NCBI GenBank assembly: GCA_022824025.1
Contig: JAJEBF010000042.1
Location: 186,001-250,000, forward strand
DNA: 64,000 bases
Origin: Caldilineaceae bacterium
GTDB lineage: Bacteria; Chloroflexota; Anaerolineae; Caldilineales; Caldilineaceae
Direction of reading: 5' to 3'
Shown here: positions 1 through 7,339 of the stretch, in pieces
Numbering within the stretch: the first letter of the stretch is position 1
Layout: every line of letters begins with the position of its first letter
Program-made: the position numbers and the translations under genes
The notes under the pieces: generated by a model
Databases searched by the model: none
The model's input: the letters and a program-made list of their open reading frames with translations, nothing else
Told to the model about the DNA's origin: nothing

Positions 1-1537
1 ACGATAAGGCCCTCTCTCCTTCTGTCGAACATCCCCCGATCTCCGCGCGCCCCCTCGAGCCCCGAGCGAAAAATGCCAGTGCCAGAGCGACGGCCGCAGT
101 CCGTTCCAGGTAAAGTCCAAGATTGTTGGGAGAGCCGTAAAAGGCCCGCACCCTGTTTACGCCTTCGGCCTGGATGATGTTCTGTTCCGTGACGTATTGA
201 AAGAGGCCCGCCAAGGCAACGACCGCGCCCCCCGCCAGCCAGGCGAGGACGAGCGCTGTGCGGGCCGAATTGCGGTCGTCAGAACGGTTCAACGTCTCAT
301 GCAGCAGCAGCGCGAAGAGGGCGGCGCTCAGGAAAACCGTTCGCCACTCGCGCAGCGCGACAGCGCTTTCCGCCGCCGCGAACGCGGCAACCAGCGCTAG
401 GGAGACAAGGATGAAGAAGAGCCGGTGGCGCGTGTCCAGGGCCGGGTGGGCTTTCCCACACGATCGCGGCGCAATAGACGGGACGATGCGCCTTGCCGCG
501 ATCAGCGCCATCCCTCCGTAAACTCCAATCTCAATCAGATTGAGTGCCCGTCCCGGCAGGATTGGCAACGGGTGGAGGTAGAAGGGCAGGCCAAAAAGGA
601 GTGCCCCTGTCCAAAGAACGGGGTGCTGTAAACCGGCAACACCCAGCAATACGAGTCCCGCGTCAGTGAGCGGCCAGCTTCCGAACAGCGCGCCCGCTCC
701 AACCATTCCCACCCCTGCAAGGGCCGAACCGACGGCGACCGGCCAGGGCAGGAAGAACAGGAAAACCGGCTTTAGGCGTGCGACAGCTCGCGACACGCCT
801 GAAACCAATCTGTCGAGTGGCGAGAGCAAGCTGTAAAGGGTGCCAGAACGGGGCTGGCCTCCCACCGAAACAGTGCCAGCGAGTGCGCTGAAACCTGCGA
901 TGGCGAGCCGGCCTCCGGCAAGGGCAAGCAACACCGCGGGCCAGATCGGTCGAGGACCGTCCGGCAAGCCATCAACCGCCACCCCCCGCAAGACCGTCTG
1001 TCCCCACCCCCGCCACACCTCGACAGAGACCTGGTGCGGCCCCCCGCTTGAGGCCCTGTGCACGACGACCCACTCAGAAGCCGGCCCTTCGGAGGTATGT
1101 TTTTCAGGGGCGAGCAGAGGGCGATAGCCGCTTAACCGCCCTTGGCTGTCGAGAATGCCGCGCAACACGGGCAACCGGTTGGCGGGCCGGCCATCGACCG
1201 AAACGAAAATATAGCCCCAGTAGTCTCCCAGCGCCAACCGCAAGGCGAGCTCATGACCGCTGTACCGGAACTCGAGGCGCCCGGAAGGCTGCGACCACGG
1301 TTGGTCCGGTTCGGACGTATCCGCGCCTTGGGCCGAAACGTGCCAGCCTCCGTCAAAAGCAAACACCGAACTCGCCATCGACGCCACTGTGCCGCTGACG
1401 AGCCTGTCGACAATCTCCACGTCGGCCTCAGGCGCGGCCTTGTCCGTCAGTGAGACCATCCAGGCCGCTCCCGCCGCGAAAGAAAGCAACGCCAATGAAA
1501 GAAGGATGCCGGGAGATTTCGCAAGTCGTACGGGCAT
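1..1537 (-). CDS. O-antigen ligase-like polytopic membrane protein (3' end outside window)
   Basis: An open frame runs without a stop from ATG at 1537 to the left edge, giving at least 512 residues; the C-terminus is missing. The protein starts with a hydrophobic signal-anchor (LLSLALLSFAAGAAWMVSLT). A soluble, probably extracytoplasmic, segment of about 200 residues follows, rich in W, G and D and resembling a beta-sandwich. Several hydrophobic stretches come next (for example LFFLPWPVAVGSALAGVGMV). Near the edge is RVRAFYGSPNNLGLYLERT, which resembles the conserved core of O-antigen ligase/polymerase (Wzy_C, PF04932) proteins. Such enzymes join or polymerise lipid-linked glycans on the outer face of the membrane. 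The family call rests mainly on that motif and the membrane topology. It is divergent from the downstream SIMPL gene. Confidence 0.65.
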   Translation of the reverse strand, partial: MPVRLAKSPGILLSLALLSFAAGAAWMVSLTDKAAPEADVEIVDRLVSGTVASMASSVFAFDGGWHVSAQGADTSEPDQPWSQPSGRLEFRYSGHELALRLALGDYWGYIFVSVDGRPANRLPVLRGILDSQGRLSGYRPLLAPEKHTSEGPASEWVVVHRASSGGPHQVSVEVWRGWGQTVLRGVAVDGLPDGPRPIWPAVLLALAGGRLAIAGFSALAGTVSVGGQPRSGTLYSLLSPLDRLVSGVSRAVARLKPVFLFFLPWPVAVGSALAGVGMVGAGALFGSWPLTDAGLVLLGVAGLQHPVLWTGALLFGLPFYLHPLPILPGRALNLIEIGVYGGMALIAARRIVPSIAPRSCGKAHPALDTRHRLFFILVSLALVAAFAAAESAVALREWRTVFLSAALFALLLHETLNRSDDRNSARTALVLAWLAGGAVVALAGLFQYVTEQNIIQAEGVNRVRAFYGSPNNLGLYLERTAAVALALAFFARGSRGRAEIGGCSTEGERALS

Positions 1538-1702
1538 GATGGTGATGATCCTATCACACGCCAGAAAAACGGGATAAGGCAGTCTGCCAATGATCAAAGT
1601 TCGGAAAAATGAAACTCTTTCGATAGTCATGTCGTCATAAACAATGTGCAGAGATCGACACAGTCGGCAATGTCGCTGAACTTGAAAAGGGAGAACCGCC
1701 CA

Positions 1703-2476
1703 ATGAACGGCAGATTTTCGGCAAATGCAACGATCGGCCTGGTCGCGACCATTTCAGTGCTCCTGATTGCCTTATTCATCGCGAATACCGCGTCACCCGC
1801 GCCGGCAGCGATGGCCCGCGAGGCATCGCTCACCGCGACAAACGTCCACTCGGTGACTGTGGTCGGAGAAGGGACCGTGAGCATCCAACCCGATGTAGCC
1901 ACGGCGTCGATTGGCGTGGAGGTCGTGCGGCCAACTGTGCGAGAGGCCAGCGCGGCCGCACAATCCATCATGGAAGAGGTCCAGGCCGCGCTGCTGGCAC
2001 AGAGCCTGGATGAGATTGACATTCAGACCAGGCATTTCAGCATCTTCGCTGAACGGTTTGGCCCAGGCGGCCTGCTCGACGAAGACGATGTTCGCTATCG
2101 AGTCAGCAATACGGTCTTTATCACGATTCGGGATCTGGAGAGCATCGGCGATGTCCTGGACGCAGCTATCGACGCCGGCGCCAACAACATCTACGGTGTC
2201 GACTTCAGTCTCGCCGACCCAGCCTCGGTTGAATCGGAGGCGCGTGCCCAAGCCGTCGCAGATGCCTACGCCAAGGCGGGCGAACTGGCGAAACTCATAA
2301 ACGTAAGCGTCGGCGACGTGATGGGGATCAGCGAAATTATTGGCCAGGGCGGGGGCTTCTTCGGCGGCAACTTTTCCAGGATGGCGGCCGCTGAAATGGG
2401 CGGAGGCGCCGGCCCCATCAGCCCCGGCGAGCTGAATCTGACAATGCAGCTGCAGATCACTTACGAGCTTCGATAA
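1703..2476 (+). CDS. SIMPL (DUF541) domain-containing secreted protein
   Basis: 257 residues from ATG 1703. An in-frame GTG at 1646 would add 19 residues, but the purine-rich AAGGGAGA ahead of 1703 and the immediate signal-anchor (ATIGLVATISVLLIALFIAN) favour 1703. The body matches the SIMPL/DUF541 family: VTVVGEGTVSIQPDVATASI opens the domain, the middle has YRVSNTVFITIRDL, and the helical ARAQAVADAYAKAGELAKLI lies before the last strand. Members are periplasmic or extracytoplasmic and their biochemical role is not settled; some have been linked to oxidative or envelope stress. A Gly-rich loop precedes the last beta strand (LNLTMQLQITYEL). It stands alone between the divergent ligase-like gene and the next promoter. 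Confidence 0.85.
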   Translation: MNGRFSANATIGLVATISVLLIALFIANTASPAPAAMAREASLTATNVHSVTVVGEGTVSIQPDVATASIGVEVVRPTVREASAAAQSIMEEVQAALLAQSLDEIDIQTRHFSIFAERFGPGGLLDEDDVRYRVSNTVFITIRDLESIGDVLDAAIDAGANNIYGVDFSLADPASVESEARAQAVADAYAKAGELAKLINVSVGDVMGISEIIGQGGGFFGGNFSRMAAAEMGGGAGPISPGELNLTMQLQITYELR

Positions 2477-2639
2477 GAACTGTTCCGCCAGCTTAACGGA
2501 TGGCAGCCGGGTCCCGCTCCCTGTACCCGCGCCGCCGCCCCCATAGAATGAGGCGTTCCTGTGCATACACGCGCCCCTGCGCCTACGAGCCCCACAAACC
2601 GCAGCCGTGCTCCCTTGCCATTCAGCAAGCCGCTACTTT

Positions 2640-2668
2640 TTGACAGAGCGCCTGCCGCAGTCTATAAT
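2640..2668 (+). promoter_or_regulatory. Perfect consensus sigma-70 promoter
   Basis: TTGACA (2640-2645) and TATAAT (2663-2668) are both exact consensus hexamers with an ideal 17-bp spacer. The expected start is near 2675, giving a leader of about 45 nt to the ATG at 2719. Exact matches to both boxes are rare in a 60% GC genome, so strong constitutive expression of the downstream small repeat protein, and perhaps of rplY behind it, is likely. Confidence 0.85.
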
Positions 2669-2718
2669 GGGGGCTCTGCGCTCTGCTGGTTGGGAAGATG
2701 CCAACAATGGAGACCGTC

Positions 2719-3201
2719 ATGGCTGAGAATGAGTCGGACACCAACCCTTTGGAAGATGCCGCTGCCAATCTGAGCGCCGGTCTGGATGGGGAGCGTGTAA
2801 ATGTGAGCGACACCGCTGTCGGGGGCGTTCACGGCGGGCATGTCTCCATGACTGAATCCGCGGCGCGCTCGGTCCGGGCGCAGGCGTTAAACATGTCCGA
2901 AGCCGCCGCAGGTTTCGTGACAACGAAATCCTTGGACATGCGGGACTCCGCCATCGGCTTTGCAGCCAGCGAACAGACCACCGTGCAATCGGGCAGCATC
3001 GGTTTCCTGGCCTCCGGGCGGGTAAAGGCCCAGGAGGTTTGCTCGTGGGTGGTAATTGCCGGCAAGGTGGAGGGCAATGTAAAGACAACCCTGTCGCCAT
3101 TGTCGGCGCTGGCCGCAGGCGCAGGATTCGGCTTGGTTGTACTCCTGTTGCGCGGCCTGTTCAGGCGCAAAAGAGACCCTCTGCCAGAAGATGGGCAATA
3201 G
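2719..3201 (+). CDS. Small membrane protein with six 15-residue repeats (bactofilin-like?)
   Basis: 160 residues from ATG 2719, chosen because GGAGA (2708-2712) is correctly spaced; in-frame ATGs at 2698 and 2707 are possible. I do not recognise a named family. After an acidic N-terminus, residues 27-116 are six back-to-back 15-residue units: VNVSDTAVGGVHGGH, VSMTESAARSVRAQA, LNMSEAAAGFVTTKS, LDMRDSAIGFAASEQ, TTVQSGSIGFLASGR, VKAQEVCSWVVIAGK. Their loose pattern is hydrophobic-x-hydrophobic-x-x-S-A-x-G-F. This regular spacing suggests a short beta-solenoid of the bactofilin sort. A linker and one membrane helix (ALAAGAGFGLVVLLLRGLF) with a positive tail (RRKRD) follow, placing the C-terminal tail in the cytosol by the positive-inside rule. 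It is driven by a perfect consensus promoter. Confidence 0.75.
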   Translation: MAENESDTNPLEDAAANLSAGLDGERVNVSDTAVGGVHGGHVSMTESAARSVRAQALNMSEAAAGFVTTKSLDMRDSAIGFAASEQTTVQSGSIGFLASGRVKAQEVCSWVVIAGKVEGNVKTTLSPLSALAAGAGFGLVVLLLRGLFRRKRDPLPEDGQ

Positions 3202-3291
3202 CCTGTTTTGGAATTCGTTGGCGGCCCCAGGCGAGCGGATGTGACAATCTGAAGACTTAGGACAATTGCAGAAAAAGAGAGTTGATGAGAT

Positions 3292-3951
3292 ATGTCAGTA
3301 CTCAAACTGAGTGCCAGCCCCCGCACCATAACCGGGCGCAAGGTGCGCCGAATCCGACCCAAAGGGCTCGTCCCCGTCGTGATCTACGGCGGAGGTGATG
3401 CGCCAAGAAACGCCCAGGTCGAAGTCGCCGAATTTGAAAAAGTGCTGAGCGAAGGCGGCAATTCCCAGCTTGTGGAAGTCGATCTGGCAGGGGACGACTA
3501 CAATGTGCTAGTAAGGGAAGTACAACGCCATCCCGTGCGCCACAATTTGCTGCACGCCGACCTCTACACTGTCAACATGTCGGAAACGCAACAGGTAAGC
3601 GTACCACTGGTGGCGATCGGTATCAGAGACTTTGGCGCCGACCTCGTCATGGTTCAGTCAATGGATAGCGTGGAGATCGAGGCCTTGCCGGCCGATATTC
3701 CCGCCCAGATCGAGGTCGATGTCGCTCGCCTGGAGACCCCGGAAAGCCCCCCGATTTCAGTCTCAGACCTTCCCGATATTCCTGGCGTCATCTATATTTC
3801 AGACGCCGAAGAACCAATCTGTAGCCTCATCCTGTCCCGTGCTGCCGTCAGCGAAGAGGAAATGGAGGAGGAGGCAGAACTGGTGGACCCCGACGTCGAG
3901 CCGGAGGTCATTGGCCGAGGACGAGAGGACGAGGAAGCGGAAGAGGAATAG
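3292..3951 (+). CDS. rplY: 50S ribosomal protein L25, long (CTC/TL5) form
   Basis: 219 residues. L25 binds 5S rRNA in the central protuberance of the large subunit. The N-terminal L25 beta-barrel (about residues 5-95) shows RRIRPKGLVPVVIYGGG and the 5S-contact region VREVQRHPVRHNLLHADLY. A second C-terminal beta domain (about 100-185) marks the general-stress CTC/TL5 type found in many non-enteric bacteria. The protein ends in a strongly acidic tail of some 35 residues dominated by E and D. The start codon at 3292 sits behind a GA-rich stretch (AAAGAGAGTTGATGAG). A Rho-independent terminator follows 22 nt after the stop. Confidence 0.95.
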   Translation: MSVLKLSASPRTITGRKVRRIRPKGLVPVVIYGGGDAPRNAQVEVAEFEKVLSEGGNSQLVEVDLAGDDYNVLVREVQRHPVRHNLLHADLYTVNMSETQQVSVPLVAIGIRDFGADLVMVQSMDSVEIEALPADIPAQIEVDVARLETPESPPISVSDLPDIPGVIYISDAEEPICSLILSRAAVSEEEMEEEAELVDPDVEPEVIGRGREDEEAEEE

Positions 3952-3973
3952 AGCCTCACGCACATCCCTTGCC

Positions 3974-4009
3974 AGAACGCCGACCCACGGTTGGCGTTCT
4001 TTTCTTTTT
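3974..4009 (+). terminator. Rho-independent terminator after rplY
   Basis: Perfect 8-bp stem AGAACGCC (3974-3981) and GGCGTTCT (3993-4000) with an 11-nt loop, followed by a T-rich run (TTTTCTTTTT). It lies just after the rplY stop on the plus strand. Confidence 0.88.
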
Positions 4010-4125
4010 CGGCCAAATCCTTTTGGAACAACGCCTCCGGCGCCTCATCCGAACGACTGGGGCCTCCCCATCCCCCCGCCAATCCCCAGTAAGCTCCTGA
4101 TTTCGAGTCCCTGGCAAAGTCGGCG

Positions 4126-5469
4126 TCACCGACCTGTCTGGTCTTCCTCTTCGCGCGCGGACAATGGCGGCAATAGGGGCTGCGTCAGGTACGGCATCGG
4201 GTCCACGGCAATGCCGTACATGCGAAGCTCCCAGTGAAGATGCGCTCCGGTGCTGCGCCCCGTTGTGCCGACCAGGCCGATCGGATCCCCTGCCTGCACC
4301 GCTTCGCCCGACGCGACCATCGCCTCCTGCAAGTGCCAGTACCCTGTGAACAGACCCGCGCCGTGGTCGAGAATCACGCTGATGCCCCGTACCGTCAACG
4401 GTTCGGCAAGAGCGACAATGCCGTCAGCCGGGGCGAGCACCACCGTGCCGCCCGGCGCGGCGAAATCCTGTCCTGTGTGAAACGCGAAGTACTGGCCCGC
4501 ATTGTAATTGCGGCGAACGCCGAACGGGCTGGTCGTGGGCGCCTCAGACGGCAGCGGCAGCAAGAAGGGCTTGCGCCACTGAATCGTCGTTGACATGCGA
4601 GACCAGACTGGCGACAAAAACGCTTCCTCCTCCAGCGAAATCTCCTGCTCTACCAACGCGTTCTTGTCCGGCGGCAAATTGATATTCTGAACGGGAAAAG
4701 CGCGGCCCTGCACATATACGGGTAGGGATCGAGTGACGGTGACCCCTGTCGTCGCCTGATAGCTCAGCGTTAATGGATACACGCCGGGCTCCAATGTCAC
4801 TGGGGCAGGAACATAGCCGCCCCATACAGTCACCACATCGTCCGCCTCGTCCAATTCCCTGATTTCAAGTGGCCGGATGCCTAAGGGCGCCCCATTCCAG
4901 ACAGCCTCCAGCGAAAGAGGGCGGTCAACCTCGGCATGAAGCCAGCCGGCCTGGCCCTGGACGACCGCTGCAGGTATGCTGACCACCTCTACCGCACCGA
5001 AGGGTACAGGCCGCGGCTCAGCGTTTCGCAGCAGGCGTATCGGCTGACCTGGGAACAGGCGGGCGGTCGGGGTCGTGTGATTGAGTATGGCCAGACGCAG
5101 AGCCGAAAGGCCCTGGCGCCGGGCGATAGCCTGGACTGTGTCCCCAGGCCTCGCGATGACAGTGCGCCGGCCAAAGCCTGGGGGCAACAGAAGGATTTGG
5201 CCGACATCCAGAGAATTTATGTCCGAAAGCTGATTGGCGGCCGCCAAGACCTCAAACGGGATGCCAAGATCCGCGGCTATCGAAGCAAGTGTGTCACCGG
5301 ACTGTACAACATAGGTTTCGTCTGGCGACTGCGCGGCCGCTCTCTCTGAATACAAGATACCCAGAACGAACGCCAGGAAAACACACGCCGGCAGCACGCG
5401 GAACAAGGCCTTCTGCCGCGCAGGCAACACACCAGGCCTGGTCCTGAATTCTCTGAGAACAAGCGCCAT
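4126..5469 (-). CDS. Secreted LysM / M23 family peptidoglycan endopeptidase
   Basis: 447 residues. The N-terminus carries a signal peptide or anchor (VLPACVFLAFVLGILYSERA). LysM domain 1 starts at TYVVQSGDTLASIAADLGIP (about residue 52) and LysM domain 2 at VIARPGDTVQAIARRQGLSA (about 104); both bind peptidoglycan glycans. A middle beta domain of about 150 residues has no assigned family. The C-terminal lysostaphin-like M23 domain keeps the zinc and catalytic residues: H331-x3-D335 in HTGQD, H379 in YWHL, and H410-x-H412 in HLHWEL. Zn-dependent cleavage of cell-wall peptide cross-links outside the membrane is therefore expected. It is last in the minus-strand block after hpt, separated by 185 bp that holds a perfect inverted repeat. 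Confidence 0.93.
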   Translation of the reverse strand: MALVLREFRTRPGVLPARQKALFRVLPACVFLAFVLGILYSERAAAQSPDETYVVQSGDTLASIAADLGIPFEVLAAANQLSDINSLDVGQILLLPPGFGRRTVIARPGDTVQAIARRQGLSALRLAILNHTTPTARLFPGQPIRLLRNAEPRPVPFGAVEVVSIPAAVVQGQAGWLHAEVDRPLSLEAVWNGAPLGIRPLEIRELDEADDVVTVWGGYVPAPVTLEPGVYPLTLSYQATTGVTVTRSLPVYVQGRAFPVQNINLPPDKNALVEQEISLEEEAFLSPVWSRMSTTIQWRKPFLLPLPSEAPTTSPFGVRRNYNAGQYFAFHTGQDFAAPGGTVVLAPADGIVALAEPLTVRGISVILDHGAGLFTGYWHLQEAMVASGEAVQAGDPIGLVGTTGRSTGAHLHWELRMYGIAVDPMPYLTQPLLPPLSAREEEDQTGR

Positions 5470-5504
5470 AATGTCCTCTAGGGCATTGGGTACCGTGCAA
5501 CCAG

Positions 5505-5539
5505 CCTCTCTTGCAATCTCCCGGCCATTGCAAGAGAGG
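5505..5539. repeat. Perfect 12-bp inverted repeat between hpt and the M23 gene
   Basis: CCTCTCTTGCAA (5505-5516) and TTGCAAGAGAGG (5528-5539) are exact reverse complements around an 11-nt loop. There is no T-run after the stem on the minus (transcribed) strand. It could stabilise or attenuate the hpt transcript, or be a binding palindrome upstream of the M23 gene. Confidence 0.75.
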
Positions 5540-5654
5540 TTTCATCTGCTTGGAGGGCCCCCATGCGTACCGTTTTCTCCGATGTCGGCCATTGCGCATA
5601 TCGCCATGTTCAAGATGCCGCCGGCTATCGACAAAGCCCGATCGGAGTCCTGCT

Positions 5655-6272
5655 CTATTCGGATGGCAACTGGTAGACTTCAGGCTTGAGAACGCCGATG
5701 TAGGGGAGATTGCGGTATTTCTGGTTGTAGTCGAGCCCGTAGCCGACCACAAACTCATTGGGAACTGAGAAACCGGTCCAGAAGAGGTCAATGCCCACTT
5801 CCCGCCGTGAAGGTTTGTCCAAAAGGGTAACGACCTCAAGGCTGGCTGGATTTCGGTGCCTGAAAAGCCGCGTCAGATAGGCAAGAGTGTGACCGCTGTC
5901 GATGATGTCTTCGACCAGGATGACATGGCGGCCTTCTATCGGTTCGTTCAGGTCCTTCAGGATGCGGACCACGCCGGAACTGTTTGTGGACGCGCCGTAA
6001 CTGCTTGTCGCCAGGAAATCGACCTCGTGCGGGATCGAGATCGCGCGCATGAGGTCGGCCAGGAAGAGGACGCTGCCCTTGAGGACAGAAATCAACAACA
6101 GGTCCTTTCCCACATAATGTTCATCGATCTGTTGTCCCAGCCCGCGTATACGGTCCTGAATCGCGTCCTCAGGCACCAGTATGCGCTCCACGTCTTGACC
6201 CAGGGAGTTCTGTTCGCAAAGGGCGGTTATCTCTTCTGTCGCATTCGTTGCGACTGATCGGCATTTGGCCAT
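5655..6272 (-). CDS. hpt: Hypoxanthine phosphoribosyltransferase
   Basis: 205 residues from ATG 6272, set by AGGAGG spaced correctly upstream; an open frame extends further back but has no such support. The enzyme makes IMP or GMP from hypoxanthine or guanine and PRPP in purine salvage. Visible family features are LLLISVLKGSVLFLADLMR (PPi loop region), DFLATSSYGASTNSSGVV (flexible loop), the PRPP-binding motif VILVEDIIDSGHTL with its acidic pair, the lysine in VVTLLDKPSRR, and the C-terminal VGYGLDYNQKYRNLPYIG. Length is slightly over the usual 180 because of an N-terminal extension of about 25 residues. It lies near tilS, a common pairing in bacteria (tilS-hpt), here with two short genes between them. 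Confidence 0.96.
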   Translation of the reverse strand: MAKCRSVATNATEEITALCEQNSLGQDVERILVPEDAIQDRIRGLGQQIDEHYVGKDLLLISVLKGSVLFLADLMRAISIPHEVDFLATSSYGASTNSSGVVRILKDLNEPIEGRHVILVEDIIDSGHTLAYLTRLFRHRNPASLEVVTLLDKPSRREVGIDLFWTGFSVPNEFVVGYGLDYNQKYRNLPYIGVLKPEVYQLPSE

Positions 6273-6391
6273 TGGCAATCCTCCTGAGTCGTAATTCCAA
6301 GTGATGGACGATAACAAAGGGGAAGTCTCGGCAACCAAATGCAGAAGCCGAAACCTGGGCTGCAATTGGCATTGGATCGTATCACCCGCAG

Positions 6392-7084
6392 CTAGCGCGA
6401 CCCAAATTCGACGGCCTCCGGCGGGCACATCCGTATCACCGCGAGCAGCTCGCTGAGTATCATCGCTGTCGCCCCCCAAACAGCCTGCTTCTGTATCGCG
6501 AAAAACGGCACCAGGGCTGACCGGTCGGCAAGTTGCCACTCCTCCCGCCGCCGAAGGGCTGGATCCAGGAAATCCGCCAAAGGCACTTCCAGGAGCTGGG
6601 CAACCTCTTCGGGGTCAGGTCGAAAAGCGGGCTTGACGTTGAGCCGCCCCACGGTCGGGTAAACCTCGTAGTTGCTGGGCCGAATGTAAAGTTCGGTCAG
6701 CTTTCCGAGAATCTGCACATCTCCCGGCAAGATGCCCAACTCCTCGTGCGTCTCGCGCAGCGCCGTCTCAGTCAGGTCCGCATCATTGTGTTCCATGCCG
6801 CCGCCAGGAAAGCCGACCTGGCCGCTGTGCGCGCCGTCATAGGTAGGACGCAATATCAGCGGCACGTGCAATCGGTCGCGAAGACAGTATATCAGGACGA
6901 GAACGCCGCTCTGGCGCGCCGGCTCTTCCGCCCTGTCGTCAGGATCCCAGCCGGGTCGGGGGAGCGGCGCCATACGGGCCTGGGCCGGACGGCCTGGCAG
7001 CGGGCCGGCAAGTTTCTCCTGTAAACAGTCGAAAAAGCGGTTAAATGTAGCGTCCAAAACGGCCTGGTCCTCTTTGGCATGCAA
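6392..7084 (-). CDS. Nudix hydrolase, CoA pyrophosphatase (NudL/CoAse) type
   Basis: 230 residues. The Nudix signature G-x5-E-x7-R-E-x2-E-E-x-G is present, running from GGMEHNDADLTE into TALRETHEELGI. Just before it is PLILRPTYDGAHSGQVGFPGG (split by the reader as PLILRPTYDG / AHSGQVGFPGG), which resembles the extra motif of CoA pyrophosphatases (R-x-HxGxxxFPGG). Those enzymes cut CoA and acyl-CoA to 3',5'-ADP and phosphopantetheine. The N-terminal 50 residues are P- and R-rich and variable. It lies between the 80-residue protein gene and hpt on the same strand, 12 bp after the upstream stop, so probably in the same transcript. Confidence 0.88.
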   Translation of the reverse strand: MHAKEDQAVLDATFNRFFDCLQEKLAGPLPGRPAQARMAPLPRPGWDPDDRAEEPARQSGVLVLIYCLRDRLHVPLILRPTYDGAHSGQVGFPGGGMEHNDADLTETALRETHEELGILPGDVQILGKLTELYIRPSNYEVYPTVGRLNVKPAFRPDPEEVAQLLEVPLADFLDPALRRREEWQLADRSALVPFFAIQKQAVWGATAMILSELLAVIRMCPPEAVEFGSR

Positions 7085-7096
7085 CCTGGCGTAACC

Positions 7097-7339
7097 CTAA
7101 TCTGATCGGCGGGATTGAAATACAATCCGCCCCTGTTCATCCACTTCCCAACCGTACTCGTCCAGATAAATTGCGCGATCCGGCAAGTGTAAGCGCCGGG
7201 CGCGCCGATCATAGGAAAACTGAACCGTGCCGTTCGGGTCTTTCAGAACACCTTCGGCCAACTCAGCCTCGCGCCGCGTGAATCGCATGGCCATTCCTTC
7301 CTGGCGCGTCACCCACAGCACCAGTGGACGCACACTCAT
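7097..7339 (-). CDS. Conserved-looking hypothetical protein of 80 residues
   Basis: ATG at 7339 overlaps the tilS stop in the sequence ATGA (7336-7339), a typical translational coupling arrangement, so this start is well supported. The protein is charged and has no membrane segment or signal peptide. It contains a likely beta-rich core (TVQFSYDRRARRLHLP, then AIYLDEYGWEVDEQGRIVF) and ends SRRSD. I do not recognise a family and assign no function. The stop is followed 12 bp later by the Nudix hydrolase gene. Confidence 0.72.
   Translation of the reverse strand: MSVRPLVLWVTRQEGMAMRFTRREAELAEGVLKDPNGTVQFSYDRRARRLHLPDRAIYLDEYGWEVDEQGRIVFQSRRSD

Noticed and set aside
1793..2566. Long minus-strand frame opposite the SIMPL gene
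   Set aside because: Shadow of the real plus-strand gene; no family features.
3271..3438. Position-shifted look-alike: upstream in-frame extension idea was tested for rplY and nuoA2
   Set aside because: For nuoA2 the extension at 33271-33438 crosses the promoter and is P/R-rich; for rplY the ATG at 3292 already matches the family start.
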